Positions 19,806 through 29,107 are shown, counted from the first letter of the stretch. The stretch is DNA of 51,949 nt from Candidatus Midichloriaceae bacterium (GCA_029266655.1 JAQSWL010000004.1:1-51949); one strand, 5' to 3'. The notes: generated from the letters alone by a model not told the origin. Numbers and translations: made by a program.

Positions 19806-19840
19806 AAAAGGAGAGATTTTAATAGGTCTCTCCTTTTTGT
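19806..19840. terminator. Bidirectional terminator between 5S and the cupin gene
   Basis: AAAAGGAGAGA (19806-19816) and TCTCTCCTTTT (19827-19837) form a perfect 11-bp stem flanked by A and T runs. It can end transcription in both directions and sits 4 bp from the cupin stop codon, between convergent units. Confidence 0.85.
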
Positions 19841-19841
19841 T

Positions 19842-20240
19842 TTATAGTGCTTCTTCGTATTCTGGTTTCCATGCAGGAGAAACTATACATAAGTATTTTA
19901 AAGGGGCGGTTGAGGTATTTTTTATTATTCTAACCTCTCCCTTTGGTATATAAATAACTGACCCTGGTTTTATAGGATATTCTATCCCATCACATATGAA
20001 TATACCTTCACCCTCAATACAATAAGAAACTTCGGATATAGAGAATTTGGTTGCAGGCCATTCATGTCCTGGATCAATTGTAAATAGTCCAAAACTATAA
20101 TTAACATCTGGGATACCATATTTTTTAGCGTTAAACCCATCATTATAGACTGCTTCTGGATGAATATAGCTTTTTAAATTCACCCCAGCAAAAGGGGCCG
20201 GGGAATTTTTAGTGAGATTTCCATCAAATAATATAGTCAT
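19842..20240 (-). CDS. Cupin-domain protein
   Basis: A small single-domain cupin. Translation from ATG 20240 gives 132 residues. That start is chosen because AAAGGAG lies 5 nt upstream; an in-frame ATG at 20270 would add ten residues that include the ribosome binding site. The beta-barrel signature is visible as a first motif region around DPGHEWPATKFSISEVSYCI and EGEGIF, and a second as PIKPGSVIYIPKGEVRIIKN. One His (in PGHEW) and the acidic residues could bind metal, but the classical HxH is not complete. It is divergent from an HxlR regulator 106 bp away, which suggests that this gene is the regulator's target. The substrate is unknown. Confidence 0.8.
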   Translation of the reverse strand: MTILFDGNLTKNSPAPFAGVNLKSYIHPEAVYNDGFNAKKYGIPDVNYSFGLFTIDPGHEWPATKFSISEVSYCIEGEGIFICDGIEYPIKPGSVIYIPKGEVRIIKNTSTAPLKYLCIVSPAWKPEYEEAL

Positions 20241-20291
20241 TCTTATCTCCTTTAAGTTGAAGTAATGCATATTATATTTATAATTACTATT

Positions 20292-20315
20292 GTAAAGTAG
20301 GTACCTTTTTGTAAC
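20292..20315. promoter_or_regulatory. Candidate HxlR operator in the divergent gap
   Basis: The short gap between the cupin gene and the regulator holds a partial dyad centred on GGTACC (20300-20305) inside AAGTAGGTACCTTTTT. HxlR/DUF24 regulators bind short dyads near their own promoters. The site also overlaps a possible -35 (TTTACA, minus strand) for the cupin gene. Weak evidence from symmetry and position only. Confidence 0.4.
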
Positions 20316-20346
20316 TAATATCGGCTATTAATTAAAATGGTGAATT

Positions 20347-20691
20347 ATGGTTTATATATCAAAGGATAAAGACAAAAAATTGGCGTGCCCAGTTGATGCA
20401 TTTTTAAAGGTATTCGGGCAAAGATGGAGTGCATATATATTACATGTGCTAAATATTAACGGCCCTACTAGATTTGGAGAATTAAGGAGATTAATTGAAG
20501 GGATCTCCCAAAAAGTTCTAACTCAAAAATTGAGAGAGCTTGAAGAAGCTGGCATTATATATAGGCAATATAAAAGTACAATCCCTCCAGAAGTAACTTA
20601 TGGGTTAAGTTCAAAAGGCACAGAGATTATTCCAATTTTAAATCTTATTGCTGAGTTAGCCCATAATTGGAGATTGAATAGAAATATATAA
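20347..20691 (+). CDS. HxlR-family (DUF24) winged-helix transcription regulator
   Basis: The 114-residue protein is a single winged-helix domain of the HxlR type: LACPVDAFLKVFGQRWSAYI, then TRFGELRRLIEGISQKVLTQ, then LRELEEAGIIYR and IPPEVTYGLSSKG. Cys14 sits in the CPVD motif at the position used as a redox or electrophile switch in some relatives (for example YodB and HypR). It is divergent from the cupin gene and probably controls it and itself. There is no ligand domain. Confidence 0.9.
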   Translation: MVYISKDKDKKLACPVDAFLKVFGQRWSAYILHVLNINGPTRFGELRRLIEGISQKVLTQKLRELEEAGIIYRQYKSTIPPEVTYGLSSKGTEIIPILNLIAELAHNWRLNRNI

Positions 20692-20915
20692 AATTAAATG
20701 ATTGTATAAGTCTTTTTGAGAACCTTTAAAATCTTGAATATTTAGAGAATTTCTATTAAAGTTGCGTTGCATGAATAAGAGCGCGCCTTTGTTGACTAAT
20801 TATTTGATATCTATCATTTTATCGCTTTTTAATGTTAACAAAAAGTTAATAAAAATATTAATATAATGAGAAAATTTATGTTATTATTAGATAAGGAATT
20901 ATATGGAGGTACTTA

Positions 20916-21119
20916 ATGGTAAATAGTTTGAAGTATCAAAAAGAGTTAGAGCATCTAAGAATGGAGCATTATAATCTTGAAGATAAGATTATGAAGATGA
21001 TGAGAAATAAGGTTATTGACCAGTTCAAAATTCAAGATTTAAAAAAGAAAAAGCTTATGATTAAAGAGTCCATAACGCAAATAGAAAGGATTTTATTTGG
21101 TGATGACACAGCAGCTTAA
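20916..21119 (+). CDS. YdcH-like (DUF465) small protein
   Basis: 67 residues, almost entirely a charged alpha-helical hairpin (ELEHLRMEHYNLEDKIMKMM, then DQFKIQDLKKKKLMIKESIT), matching the DUF465/YdcH family of short alphaproteobacterial proteins with no known function. GGAGGT at 20905-20910 stands 5 nt before the ATG, an unusually good ribosome binding site for this window. The 224 bp upstream are AT-rich; TATAAT at 20862-20867 is a likely -10 element, without a well-spaced -35. Confidence 0.75.
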   Translation: MVNSLKYQKELEHLRMEHYNLEDKIMKMMRNKVIDQFKIQDLKKKKLMIKESITQIERILFGDDTAA

Positions 21120-21174
21120 TGCCATGTTCGAATATGATATTGTTGTCGTTCACAAATAAACTATGATGTATTCT

Positions 21175-21233
21175 ATACCGAATCTTAAAATAAATTAAGG
21201 TATTAATGCTACATTTGTTTTGAGATTTGGTAT
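21175..21233. repeat. Reduced family A element upstream of ppdK
   Basis: A 59-bp palindrome-like piece with ends ATACCGAATCTTAAAATAAA and GTTTTGAGATTTGGTAT, that is, family A arms with almost no interior. It lies 20 bp before the ppdK start, so it would be in the ppdK leader if the promoter is upstream. Confidence 0.7.
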
Positions 21234-21253
21234 AGGTCTTTCTGTAGGATATA

Positions 21254-23890
21254 ATGAAGAAATGGGTTTATAAGTTTGGTAATGGCAAGGCAGAGGGAGA
21301 TGCTAAAATGAAAGGGCTTTTAGGTGGCAAAGGTGCTAACCTAGCAGAGCTCTCAAACTTAGGCTTACCTGTGCCGCCTGGCTTCACTATCAGCGCCGAG
21401 GGCTGCTTAGATTATTATAAATATAATAAGTCGATAAATGCTGATATAATATCACAAGTAAAGTTATGTTTATCTGATCTTGGTTCAAATATAGGCCTTA
21501 TTTTTGGTGATGAAAATAATCCTTTGCTAATATCTGTAAGATCTGGGGCCTCTGTTTCCATGCCTGGGATGATGGACACAATATTAAACATAGGTCTAAA
21601 TGATAAAACAGTATTAGGGCTTGCAAGGCTTTCCGGTAATGAAAGATTTGCATACGACTGTTACCGCAGATTAATAGAAATGTATAGCGATGTTGTACTT
21701 GATGTTAAACGGAGCTATTTTGAGGGAATATTAAAAAACCATCTCATAAATGCACATGTAGATGATGAAAGGAACCTTTCATCTGAATCATTAAAACAGT
21801 TAATTGAAGAGTATAAAAAACTTTTACTTTCCAAGGAGAGAAGTTTTCCGCAAGACCCATATGAGCAATTATGGAATTCAATTACTGCAGTTTTCTCATC
21901 ATGGATGAATGAGCGCGCAATTACATATAGGAAAATCCACAGTATATCAGGCCAGCTTGGAACAGCAGTTAATATGCAATCCATGGTTTTTGGTAATTTC
22001 GGCGATGACTCCGCAACAGGAGTTTGCTTTACGCGTAATCCATCAACTGGAGAAGATAAATTCTATGGCGAGTTTATGATTAATGCTCAAGGTGAAGATG
22101 TTGTTGCGGGAATTCGCACGCCTCAGCAAATTACTTTTGAAGGTAAGAAATTAAACTATTTAGATTCTCCATCTTTAGAAGAGTTAATGCCAGAAGTTTA
22201 TAAAGAGCTTGTTAGTGTCAGCAAAAGATTGGAATCACATTTTAAAGATGTACAGGATATAGAGTTCACTATACAAAATAAAAAGCTATGGCTTTTGCAA
22301 ACTAGAAACGCCAAACGCAGTTCAGCTGCAGCTGTAAAAATTGCAGTTGATATGGTAAAAGAAGGTATAATAAGCAAGCAAGATGCTATTTTAAGAGTTT
22401 CTTCAAATGATATCAACAACCTTTTGCACCCTCAAATTGATAGCAAAAGCACAGGACATAAAGTTATATGTAAAGGGCTCCCTGCTTCTCCTGGTGCTGC
22501 AACTGGAATCATTTGTTTTAATCCTTCAGAAGTTATAAAATATAAGGGGCAAAAGGTAATTTTAGTGCGCTCGGAAACCAGCCCAGAAGATATAGGCGGC
22601 ATGCATTTATCTCAGGGAATTATAACTGGTAGAGGGGGAATGACATCTCATGCAGCTGTGGTGGCAAGAGGAATGGGTAAGCCATGTGTTGTTGGGGTGG
22701 ATGAGTTCGAAATAAATGAAGATATAGGCATCATTAGGGTAGGGGATCTTACTTTAAATGCTGGAGATAAGATATCTATAAATGGTGCAACTGGTGAAGT
22801 GATATATGGAGAAGTTGCTACCACTTTGCCAGAGATTTCTGCTGAACTTGAAGAGTTGCTAAATTGGTGTGATGAAATTCGTGATTTGAAAATACGCTCA
22901 AATTCAGATACCAAAAAAGATGCTGAAATGTCTAGAAAATTTGGTGCTGAAGGTATAGGTTTATGCCGCACTGAGCATATGTTTTTTAAAGATGATAGGA
23001 TAGTCTCTGTTCGCAAGATGATTTTGGCAGCTTCAGAGTTGGAGCGTAATAAGGCCTTGGATGAGTTATTCCTTTATCAGAAACAAGATTTCAAAGAAAT
23101 ATTTCAAGTCATGAATGGGCTACCTGTGACCGTGCGGTTATTAGACCCCCCACTTCATGAGTTCATAAGTTTGAAAAATCATGAGATAAAGGAACTAGCT
23201 CATTCTTTAGGTGCTTCTCCTAAAGAAGTTTTAGGTCGTATAGAATCATTGAAGGAGGCTAATCCAATGCTGGGGCACAGAGGGTGTAGGCTTGCAGTTA
23301 GTTATCCAGAGATTTATAAAATGCAGGCGCGTGCAATTTTGGAGGCATCTCTTGATGCTGGGTATGATCAAAGCGTAGAGATAATGATTCCATTAGTATT
23401 TTCATTGAAAGAGCTAGAATACTGCAAAAACTTAGTATTAGAAGTAGCTAATGGTTTAAAGTCAAAAGTGAATTATTCTATAGGAACAATGATAGAATTA
23501 CCAAGAGCTGCTCTCATGGCTGGGAATTTAGCTAAAGAAGCGGAATTTTTTAGCTTTGGTACTAATGATCTAACTCAAACTACTCTAGGGCTTTCACGCG
23601 ATGATTCTGCTTCTTTTATGCAAGATTATTTAGACAATAATATTTTAGCTGCTGATCCTTTCTTAAGCATAGATATAGAAGGTGTAGGTGAGCTTATAAA
23701 GATAGCGAGCAAACGAGGAAAGAATACTAATCCTAAAATAAAGTTGGGTATTTGTGGAGAGCATGGAGGCGACCCGGATTCAATTCAATTTTTTCATAAT
23801 ATGGGGCTTGACTACGTCTCATGCTCTCCATACCGCGTGCCTGTAGCACGATTTGCAGCAGCGGTTGCTAATGTAGCTAAAGCGTCATAA
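21254..23890 (+). CDS. ppdK: Pyruvate, phosphate dikinase
   Basis: PPDK interconverts pyruvate + ATP + Pi with PEP + AMP + PPi. In intracellular bacteria it can run either to make ATP or towards gluconeogenesis. The 878-residue protein has the ATP-grasp nucleotide domain (GGKGANLAELSNLGLPVPPG near 24-43; SVRSGASVSMPGMMDTILN near 95), the central phosphohistidine domain (GGMTSHAAVVARGMGKPC near 460, with the catalytic His), and the PEP/pyruvate TIM barrel (GLCRTEHMF near 570; EIMIPLV near 710; GICGEHGGDP near 835, with the catalytic Cys). The last five residues and stop (VAKAS, TAA) lie in the left arm of repeat F1. Confidence 0.97.
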   Translation: MKKWVYKFGNGKAEGDAKMKGLLGGKGANLAELSNLGLPVPPGFTISAEGCLDYYKYNKSINADIISQVKLCLSDLGSNIGLIFGDENNPLLISVRSGASVSMPGMMDTILNIGLNDKTVLGLARLSGNERFAYDCYRRLIEMYSDVVLDVKRSYFEGILKNHLINAHVDDERNLSSESLKQLIEEYKKLLLSKERSFPQDPYEQLWNSITAVFSSWMNERAITYRKIHSISGQLGTAVNMQSMVFGNFGDDSATGVCFTRNPSTGEDKFYGEFMINAQGEDVVAGIRTPQQITFEGKKLNYLDSPSLEELMPEVYKELVSVSKRLESHFKDVQDIEFTIQNKKLWLLQTRNAKRSSAAAVKIAVDMVKEGIISKQDAILRVSSNDINNLLHPQIDSKSTGHKVICKGLPASPGAATGIICFNPSEVIKYKGQKVILVRSETSPEDIGGMHLSQGIITGRGGMTSHAAVVARGMGKPCVVGVDEFEINEDIGIIRVGDLTLNAGDKISINGATGEVIYGEVATTLPEISAELEELLNWCDEIRDLKIRSNSDTKKDAEMSRKFGAEGIGLCRTEHMFFKDDRIVSVRKMILAASELERNKALDELFLYQKQDFKEIFQVMNGLPVTVRLLDPPLHEFISLKNHEIKELAHSLGASPKEVLGRIESLKEANPMLGHRGCRLAVSYPEIYKMQARAILEASLDAGYDQSVEIMIPLVFSLKELEYCKNLVLEVANGLKSKVNYSIGTMIELPRAALMAGNLAKEAEFFSFGTNDLTQTTLGLSRDDSASFMQDYLDNNILAADPFLSIDIEGVGELIKIASKRGKNTNPKIKLGICGEHGGDPDSIQFFHNMGLDYVSCSPYRVPVARFAAAVANVAKAS

Positions 23891-24049
23891 AAAGAGCATA
23901 AAATGCGTCATTGCGAGCGAGAGCTAAGGTAATCCAGAAAAGTTATTGCTTCGCAAGACATTATGCCTGGATCCCTGAGGCGTCCAAGCCACCTCGGGAT
24001 GACTGTCCATGCAGTTTGTCATACTCTTTTTATGACGCTTTAGCTACAT
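23871..24049. repeat. MITE-like element, family F copy 1
   Basis: A 179-bp element bounded by a perfect 26-bp inverted repeat: ATGTAGCTAAAGCGTCATAA at 23871 (arm to 23896), and the complement at 24024-24049. The interior holds CGTCATTGCGAGCGAGAGC and a hairpin around GGATCCCTGAGGCG / CCACCTCGGGAT. The left arm covers the end of ppdK including its stop codon. It nearly fills the 188-bp gap to the ankyrin gene. Confidence 0.85.
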
Positions 24050-24078
24050 CAAGCATCATAAAGCCCTTAACTAGTTTA

Positions 24079-24885
24079 CTAATCAGATGAGCTTGTGGGC
24101 TCTGAAGGTTTGTGCAGAATCGCATCGGTGGTAGTGTCTATAGCAGCATCTATACGTATTTCATGATGAACGCCTGCAGAATTCTCCTCATTTTCTTGAA
24201 GTAATAGTTGAATTATATCTTCATACCCTACTTCTTTGGCGAAGTCTACAGGAGTATTGCCTGAATTATTTTTAATATTAGCATCAGCGCCATGTTCTAG
24301 CAAGAACTCAACTACATCTTTATGTCCCATAAAAACGGAGATATGCAGAGGTGCATTACCCAAGTTGTCCTGAGTATTAACATCAGCATCGTTTTTCAGC
24401 AATACCTTAATTATATCGATGTCCCCTGCCTGAGCGGCAAAACTTAAAGATGTGATACCCATATTATTTTTGGCACTAATATTGACGCTTTTTTCAATTA
24501 ATAAATTAACTATATCGAGATGTTTCATAAAAGCAGCAGCGTGTAAGGGCGTGTTACCATTAATGTTTTTATCATTAACATTGGCGCCATTTGCAATCAA
24601 GAATTCAATTATAGGTAGGCGGCCCCAAAAAGCGGCATGGCAGATAGCCATATCGTTTTGGTCATTTATATCAACTCCTTCACCAAGTAATTTTTTAACT
24701 TCTTCAAGATCGTTATTGTAAATAGCTGTGTGCATAGGTTTTTCGCTATGCTTTTTAAGGTAAAGTTCTTGTATAAGTTGGTTAATAAAATTTTTATCTT
24801 CCTTTAAGCGTATTGCATCTGCATTAGGGCCTTCTTCTTTTTGAAAATCTTGATCTCGGTTATTATAAGAGTTATTGGTTTCCAT
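24079..24885 (-). CDS. Ankyrin-repeat protein
   Basis: 268 residues with six consecutive 33-residue ankyrin units from about residue 50 to 240. The clear ones carry TPLHAAAFMKHLDIVNLLIE, APLHISVFMGHKDVVEFLLE and TPVDFAKEVGYEDIIQLLL, with the usual GADVN-type loops. The N-terminal 45 residues are polar and charged; the C-terminal tail is rich in Thr, Ser and acidic residues. No signal peptide or enzyme domain is visible. Ankyrin proteins in Rickettsiales are often type IV-secreted effectors; that role is inferred. Confidence 0.9.
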   Translation of the reverse strand: METNNSYNNRDQDFQKEEGPNADAIRLKEDKNFINQLIQELYLKKHSEKPMHTAIYNNDLEEVKKLLGEGVDINDQNDMAICHAAFWGRLPIIEFLIANGANVNDKNINGNTPLHAAAFMKHLDIVNLLIEKSVNISAKNNMGITSLSFAAQAGDIDIIKVLLKNDADVNTQDNLGNAPLHISVFMGHKDVVEFLLEHGADANIKNNSGNTPVDFAKEVGYEDIIQLLLQENEENSAGVHHEIRIDAAIDTTTDAILHKPSEPTSSSD

Positions 24886-24998
24886 GATTTTTTCCCATTA
24901 TTATTTAAGGTGATGGAAATCACAGCATAAAAAACATAAGAAAGCAACAGGTTATTATGATCTGCAATTTAAATATAATAATAGCGAGGTGTAATAGT

Positions 24999-25070
24999 GG
25001 TTCCCAAAAATAATTAGTATAAGCGTATATTTTTTGAGCAAACCTGCTTAGGAAAAAAAGTGTTTGGTAT
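24999..25070. repeat. Half copy of a family B element
   Basis: About 72 bp from GGTTCCCAAAAATAATTAG to AAAAAGTGTTTGGTAT. Its reverse complement aligns with the right half of B1 (ATACCAAACACTTTTTCC, then AAGCAGGTTTGC and the terminal arm). The left half is missing, so this looks like a broken copy. It lies in the 257-bp gap between the ankyrin gene and the ABC transporter. Confidence 0.65.
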
Positions 25071-25142
25071 TATAACTTGATAACAATGAATTTTAGCGTA
25101 TAGTTATCTCGTTAATAACCCCCCTTGGATTCTTTATGATCT

Positions 25143-26921
25143 ATGTCAAAAATACCTAATAAAAGGCTAGGATATTTTATACACTTCATGAAAAAACAAA
25201 AGGTGAATTTCTTTGTTTTTTTTATAGCCTGTCTTGCCACTTCTTTATCTAGCTCAATTTGGCCATATATTACTGGGCAAATTATCGACGCACTCAGTGG
25301 CTACACTGATGATAAAATGCTTATTTTTAACCAACTAGGCCATTTATTTTTTTCGGCTTTAGCTTTCTGGATATTTTTAGAATTTTTAATGAGGCTGCAA
25401 GGGTTTGCATCAGCGGCAATATATCCTAAATTCGAAGCCAATATTAGAATGGCTGCTTTCGAATATGTAAACAGGCATTCGCATGCATACTTTTCCAATA
25501 ATTTTGTTGGCAGTATAGCAAATAGGATTAGCGATTTGCCAAGAAGCTCTAGTATTGTTATTGACTTTGTTTTCAATAACTTAATTCCTCTAGTGATAGC
25601 TATTTTTATTTCATCGATGTTATTCATGAATTTGGATATTACCTTATCGGTAATCTTGTTAAGTTGGCTGATTATGCACTTATCTATTTGTTATTTTACA
25701 GGTGCAAAAGCAGCAGAGCTTTCTAGAATTCAGTCAGAGGCTAGAACTTACCTGCAAGGTAGAATAGTTGATACTTTAAACAACCATTTGAATGTGAAGC
25801 TGTACACCAAGCAATATTTTGAAGTTGAAAACGTAAGAGGAGCTCAAGATGATGAGAGAGCTAAAAATAGAGCTACATTGCTGTTTATAGAAAAATCTAA
25901 AGTATTACTTAGCTTATTGGCATTGCTAAGCATGACTTTGTTGTTTTGGATTACTATTAAATTTTGGCAGCAGGATCGTATAAGTTTAGGGGAAATGATT
26001 TTTGTGTTTACCTCTACATTAAACATCTTAACTCTAGCTTTTTCAGCTACAGTAGAAATGGCGTATTTGTTTAGAGAGATTGGGGTAATCAAACAAGCCT
26101 TAAAGGTTATTAAAGACCCTATAGATGTTATGGAGCATGAAAATGCAAAAGCACTTAAAGTTAAAAAAGGTAAAATTGAATTTGTTGGAGTAACTTTTAA
26201 ATACAAGCATAACAATAATGTTTTTAAGGAAAAAACTCTGACCATAGAAGGCGGGCAAAAAGTTGGATTAGTAGGGCTTTCTGGAAGTGGCAAAACCACA
26301 TTTGCGCATTTAATTTTGCGCTTATTTAACATTGAATCTGGCGTTATAAAAATAGATGGTCAAAACATTAATCAAGTTACATTAAAATCGTTGCGCGATA
26401 GCATCTGTTTAATTCCCCAAGAGCCTATGTTGTTTCATCGCTCAATTATGGATAATATTCGCTATTCTAGCGAAGATGCCACGGATGAGGAAGTTATTGA
26501 GGCTGCGAAGAAAGCTAACTGTCACGAGTTTATAATGGAACTAGATGACGGATATAATACTATGGTGGGGGAAAGGGCGTCTAAAATATCTGGTGGGCAA
26601 AAACAAAGAATTGCAATAGCACGCGCTATTTTAAAAGATGCGTCAATTTTGATTATGGACGAGGCTACTTCTGCTTTAGATTCATATACAGAAAAGCAAA
26701 TACAAGACAGCATTAGAGTGCTTTCCAAGAATAAGACTACTATTATAATAGCGCATAGGCTTTCCACATTGTTAGAAGTCGATCGGATTCTAGTATTTGA
26801 CAAAGGTGCTATAATAGAAGATGGAACGCATAAGGATTTAATTAAGAAAAATGGCCATTACGCAATGCTCTGGAAGATGCAAACAGCAGGTCTTTTGCCA
26901 GATTCTTTGCAGATGGTGTGA
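25143..26921 (+). CDS. ABC exporter, fused permease-ATPase (MsbA-like)
   Basis: A 592-residue half-transporter: an N-terminal six-TM exporter domain (about 15-310) and a C-terminal nucleotide-binding domain with Walker A GLSGSGKTT (about 378-386), Q-loop PQEPML, signature SGGQKQR (about 482-488), Walker B ILIMDEATSALD (about 499-510) and H-loop IAHRLST. It works as a homodimer or with a partner. The family exports lipids, peptides or heavy metal-thiol conjugates; the substrate is not evident here. It starts at ATG 25143 and stands alone. Repeat E2 begins 7 bp after its stop. Confidence 0.93.
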   Translation: MSKIPNKRLGYFIHFMKKQKVNFFVFFIACLATSLSSSIWPYITGQIIDALSGYTDDKMLIFNQLGHLFFSALAFWIFLEFLMRLQGFASAAIYPKFEANIRMAAFEYVNRHSHAYFSNNFVGSIANRISDLPRSSSIVIDFVFNNLIPLVIAIFISSMLFMNLDITLSVILLSWLIMHLSICYFTGAKAAELSRIQSEARTYLQGRIVDTLNNHLNVKLYTKQYFEVENVRGAQDDERAKNRATLLFIEKSKVLLSLLALLSMTLLFWITIKFWQQDRISLGEMIFVFTSTLNILTLAFSATVEMAYLFREIGVIKQALKVIKDPIDVMEHENAKALKVKKGKIEFVGVTFKYKHNNNVFKEKTLTIEGGQKVGLVGLSGSGKTTFAHLILRLFNIESGVIKIDGQNINQVTLKSLRDSICLIPQEPMLFHRSIMDNIRYSSEDATDEEVIEAAKKANCHEFIMELDDGYNTMVGERASKISGGQKQRIAIARAILKDASILIMDEATSALDSYTEKQIQDSIRVLSKNKTTIIIAHRLSTLLEVDRILVFDKGAIIEDGTHKDLIKKNGHYAMLWKMQTAGLLPDSLQMV

Positions 26922-26928
26922 AGCCCCT

Positions 26929-27279
26929 CCGTCAAAAGTCTGAAAATTTCTCTGGGGCCATGTGATACCAAGCATTTAGCATAAATGCCCTTTGAATAAA
27001 GTTCAATAATGCTCCTACCACTGACGTAGTCAGTAAAGCGCCGGCTCAAAAAGGTCTGCGCATAAACGCGCGTAGGCGCGAGCAGACCTTTTTGCCCCCC
27101 GGCCCCAGCGCTTTACTTTAGATGCATGGTTGGTGATCCAACACTACAAGTATCCAATGGCATTTATCTCATAAAAATCCATAAGCTTTATGCCCTAATC
27201 ATAGCTTTTTCTTGTGGATTTTACTGCCTTTTTATGTTCTTGAACCATTATAGTATCTGCTTTCCAGGACTTTTGACGG
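26929..27279. repeat. Nested inverted-repeat element, family E copy 2
   Basis: A 351-bp element with outer arms CCGTCAAAAGTCTGAAAA (left) and TTTCCAGGACTTTTGACGG (right), inner arms (ATAAATGCC with GGCATTTAT), and a core CTGACGTAGTCAG followed by GGCTCAAAAAGGTCTGC pairing with GCAGACCTTTTTGCC (27046-27096). The order and core match E1 (6643-7001), but the hairpin and outer arms have different sequences. It occupies most of the 555-bp gap 26922-27476; no coding frame is supported in 27280-27476. Confidence 0.75.
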
Positions 27280-27476
27280 CAACCAAGTATTGCGACCGCT
27301 GGAAATTGGCCCAGCTTACGTAAAATCTCGCTATATTTCCATCTCTCTATCATCCTTGTAATTTGCAATCTTAAATTTAAAATTGCAAGGAAGAATTTTG
27401 AGATTTAGTATAACGCGAATAATGAATAAGGGACCGTCAAAAAATGTCTAATTTATTGAAATGGAGCTAGTATAAG

Positions 27477-28121
27477 CTACAAATCCAATGTAAACTTTAT
27501 CTCATTTTCGTTTTGCGTTACTTTTATGGTTGAGTTTAGGTCGCTGGCCAACTCTTGTGCTAAATGCATAACTATGTTTTGCAATGTGATTTCTTTTCTT
27601 ATAGCTCCATTTATTATAGAGTTTAGCTCATCAGATTTCTTAACCCCTTTTTCTGAAATACCATGTACCACTATGCGTTTTCCGCTGTCAGATTTTCTTA
27701 AATAAATTGTTATCTTTCCACCATAAATCATGCAATTAGCGGTAAGAGTTGCGAGTAGAAGTGTTAATCTGCCGGATTTATTAGTTAGTTTGATATAATT
27801 CTTTGCATTTTTTTCATTATCAAAGGCAATTCTGGTTTTACTGTTTTTAAAGAAATCTTGTATCAAGGAGTCCAGTTGAGCTGTATCAACTTCTCCTTCA
27901 GAATCGCTTTTGCCATATATATATCTAAAAAACTTTATTTTATTCGCAGCGATTTCGGAGTTTGAGCTTATCAATTCATATGCCTTATTGCCTTTTAAAT
28001 CATAAAGCTTTTCTGATTCTATAAATTCAATACCATTATAAATAGCGCCTACAGGTGCTGCTAGATCATGACATATTCTCGTAATTAATAATTCAGAAAA
28101 CTCTAAAGTTGAAAACATCAT
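27477..28121 (-). CDS. chpT: ChpT-like histidine phosphotransferase
   Basis: The 214-residue protein fits the ChpT family, which relays phosphate from the CckA hybrid kinase to CtrA (and CpdR) in alphaproteobacterial cell-cycle control. The dimerisation helix bears the phospho-acceptor box RICHDLAAPVGAIYNGIEF (His near residue 18), followed by a second helix (AYELISSNSEIAANKIKFFR). The C-terminal half resembles a degenerate HATPase fold without ATP-binding glycine motifs. That degeneracy, with the short length, separates it from true kinases. No ctrA or cckA gene is in the window. Confidence 0.85.
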   Translation of the reverse strand: MMFSTLEFSELLITRICHDLAAPVGAIYNGIEFIESEKLYDLKGNKAYELISSNSEIAANKIKFFRYIYGKSDSEGEVDTAQLDSLIQDFFKNSKTRIAFDNEKNAKNYIKLTNKSGRLTLLLATLTANCMIYGGKITIYLRKSDSGKRIVVHGISEKGVKKSDELNSIINGAIRKEITLQNIVMHLAQELASDLNSTIKVTQNENEIKFTLDL

Positions 28122-28181
28122 TCATTACAATAAGTTAATATTTATACTGTAAGGATAATTGATGAATTGTTAAGTAATTGT

Positions 28182-29099
28182 TTAAAATTCTACAACTACT
28201 TTACCAAAATGGCTGCGAGATCTAACTCTATCTAGTGCAGCTGGCAGATTAGAAAATAAAAATGTGGAGTCAATAATTGGGCATAGTTTTTTAGAATCTA
28301 AGTGGGTGGAAAATTCTTTTATTGCTTCTTGGATTAAGATGCGTTTTTGCTCAGCATTTTTAAAGCGTAGTGTAGACCCTATAATGCTTAAATTTTTCAT
28401 GAGCACAGAAGCTAAATTTAGATTAGCTTTGCTACCAGCCATTACTGCTATCAGGCAAATTCTTCCGCCTATTTTTAGGCAGGATATATTCTTTTCAAAG
28501 TGCTCCCCACCTAAGATATCAAAAATAATATCAACTTCATTTTTTAGTAATTGATCAAAATCAGAGTGATAATTTATAACTAAATCAGCGCCTATATTTA
28601 TGCATAAATTTTTCTTATTATCGTCTCCAACAGAAGCTATAACCTTTAACCCCTTAAGTTTTGCCATTTGAATTGCCATTGATCCTATGCCACTTGTGCC
28701 TCCATGGATCAAAACTGTTTCGCCAGCAACTGCTTTTGCGTTTTTAGATATATTCATATAATTTGTAACAATCGCTTCAGGCAACGCTGCTGCTTCAACT
28801 AAGTTAAAACTTTTAGGCTTTGCTATTATGTGGCTTTCATGGGCACATACGTATTCTGCATAGCCGCCGGATGCAAGCAATGCACATACCTCATCACCTG
28901 TTTCCACATCAATTCCTGCTACCTCCAGTCCGGGTATGTTATTGCCGTCTGGAGAATTATATTTGCCTTCTATTTGCAATATGTCTGCACGGTTAATAGC
29001 AAATGCTTTGACTTTTATCAGCCTCTCAAAACTTTGTGGTTTCGGTATGGGGGCGTGAACAATCTGAATTTCCCCATCAACAATTTGTGCACATTTCAT
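28182..29099 (-). CDS. NAD(P)H:quinone oxidoreductase (zeta-crystallin/PIG3-like MDR)
   Basis: 305-residue medium-chain dehydrogenase/reductase without zinc ligands. The N-terminal GroES-like domain (about 1-110) includes FAINRADILQIEGKY and GLEVAGI. The Rossmann segment has LIHGGTSGIGSMAIQMAK (about 130-147) and the GADLVINY strand. The C-terminus is SRSHFGKVVVEF. These are typical of NADPH-dependent quinone reductases of the PIG3 type. Likely a cytosolic redox or detoxification enzyme. It lies 60 bp upstream of chpT on the same strand. Confidence 0.88.
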   Translation of the reverse strand: MKCAQIVDGEIQIVHAPIPKPQSFERLIKVKAFAINRADILQIEGKYNSPDGNNIPGLEVAGIDVETGDEVCALLASGGYAEYVCAHESHIIAKPKSFNLVEAAALPEAIVTNYMNISKNAKAVAGETVLIHGGTSGIGSMAIQMAKLKGLKVIASVGDDNKKNLCINIGADLVINYHSDFDQLLKNEVDIIFDILGGEHFEKNISCLKIGGRICLIAVMAGSKANLNLASVLMKNLSIIGSTLRFKNAEQKRILIQEAIKEFSTHLDSKKLCPIIDSTFLFSNLPAALDRVRSRSHFGKVVVEF

Positions 29100-29107
29100 T
29101 TTGAATT

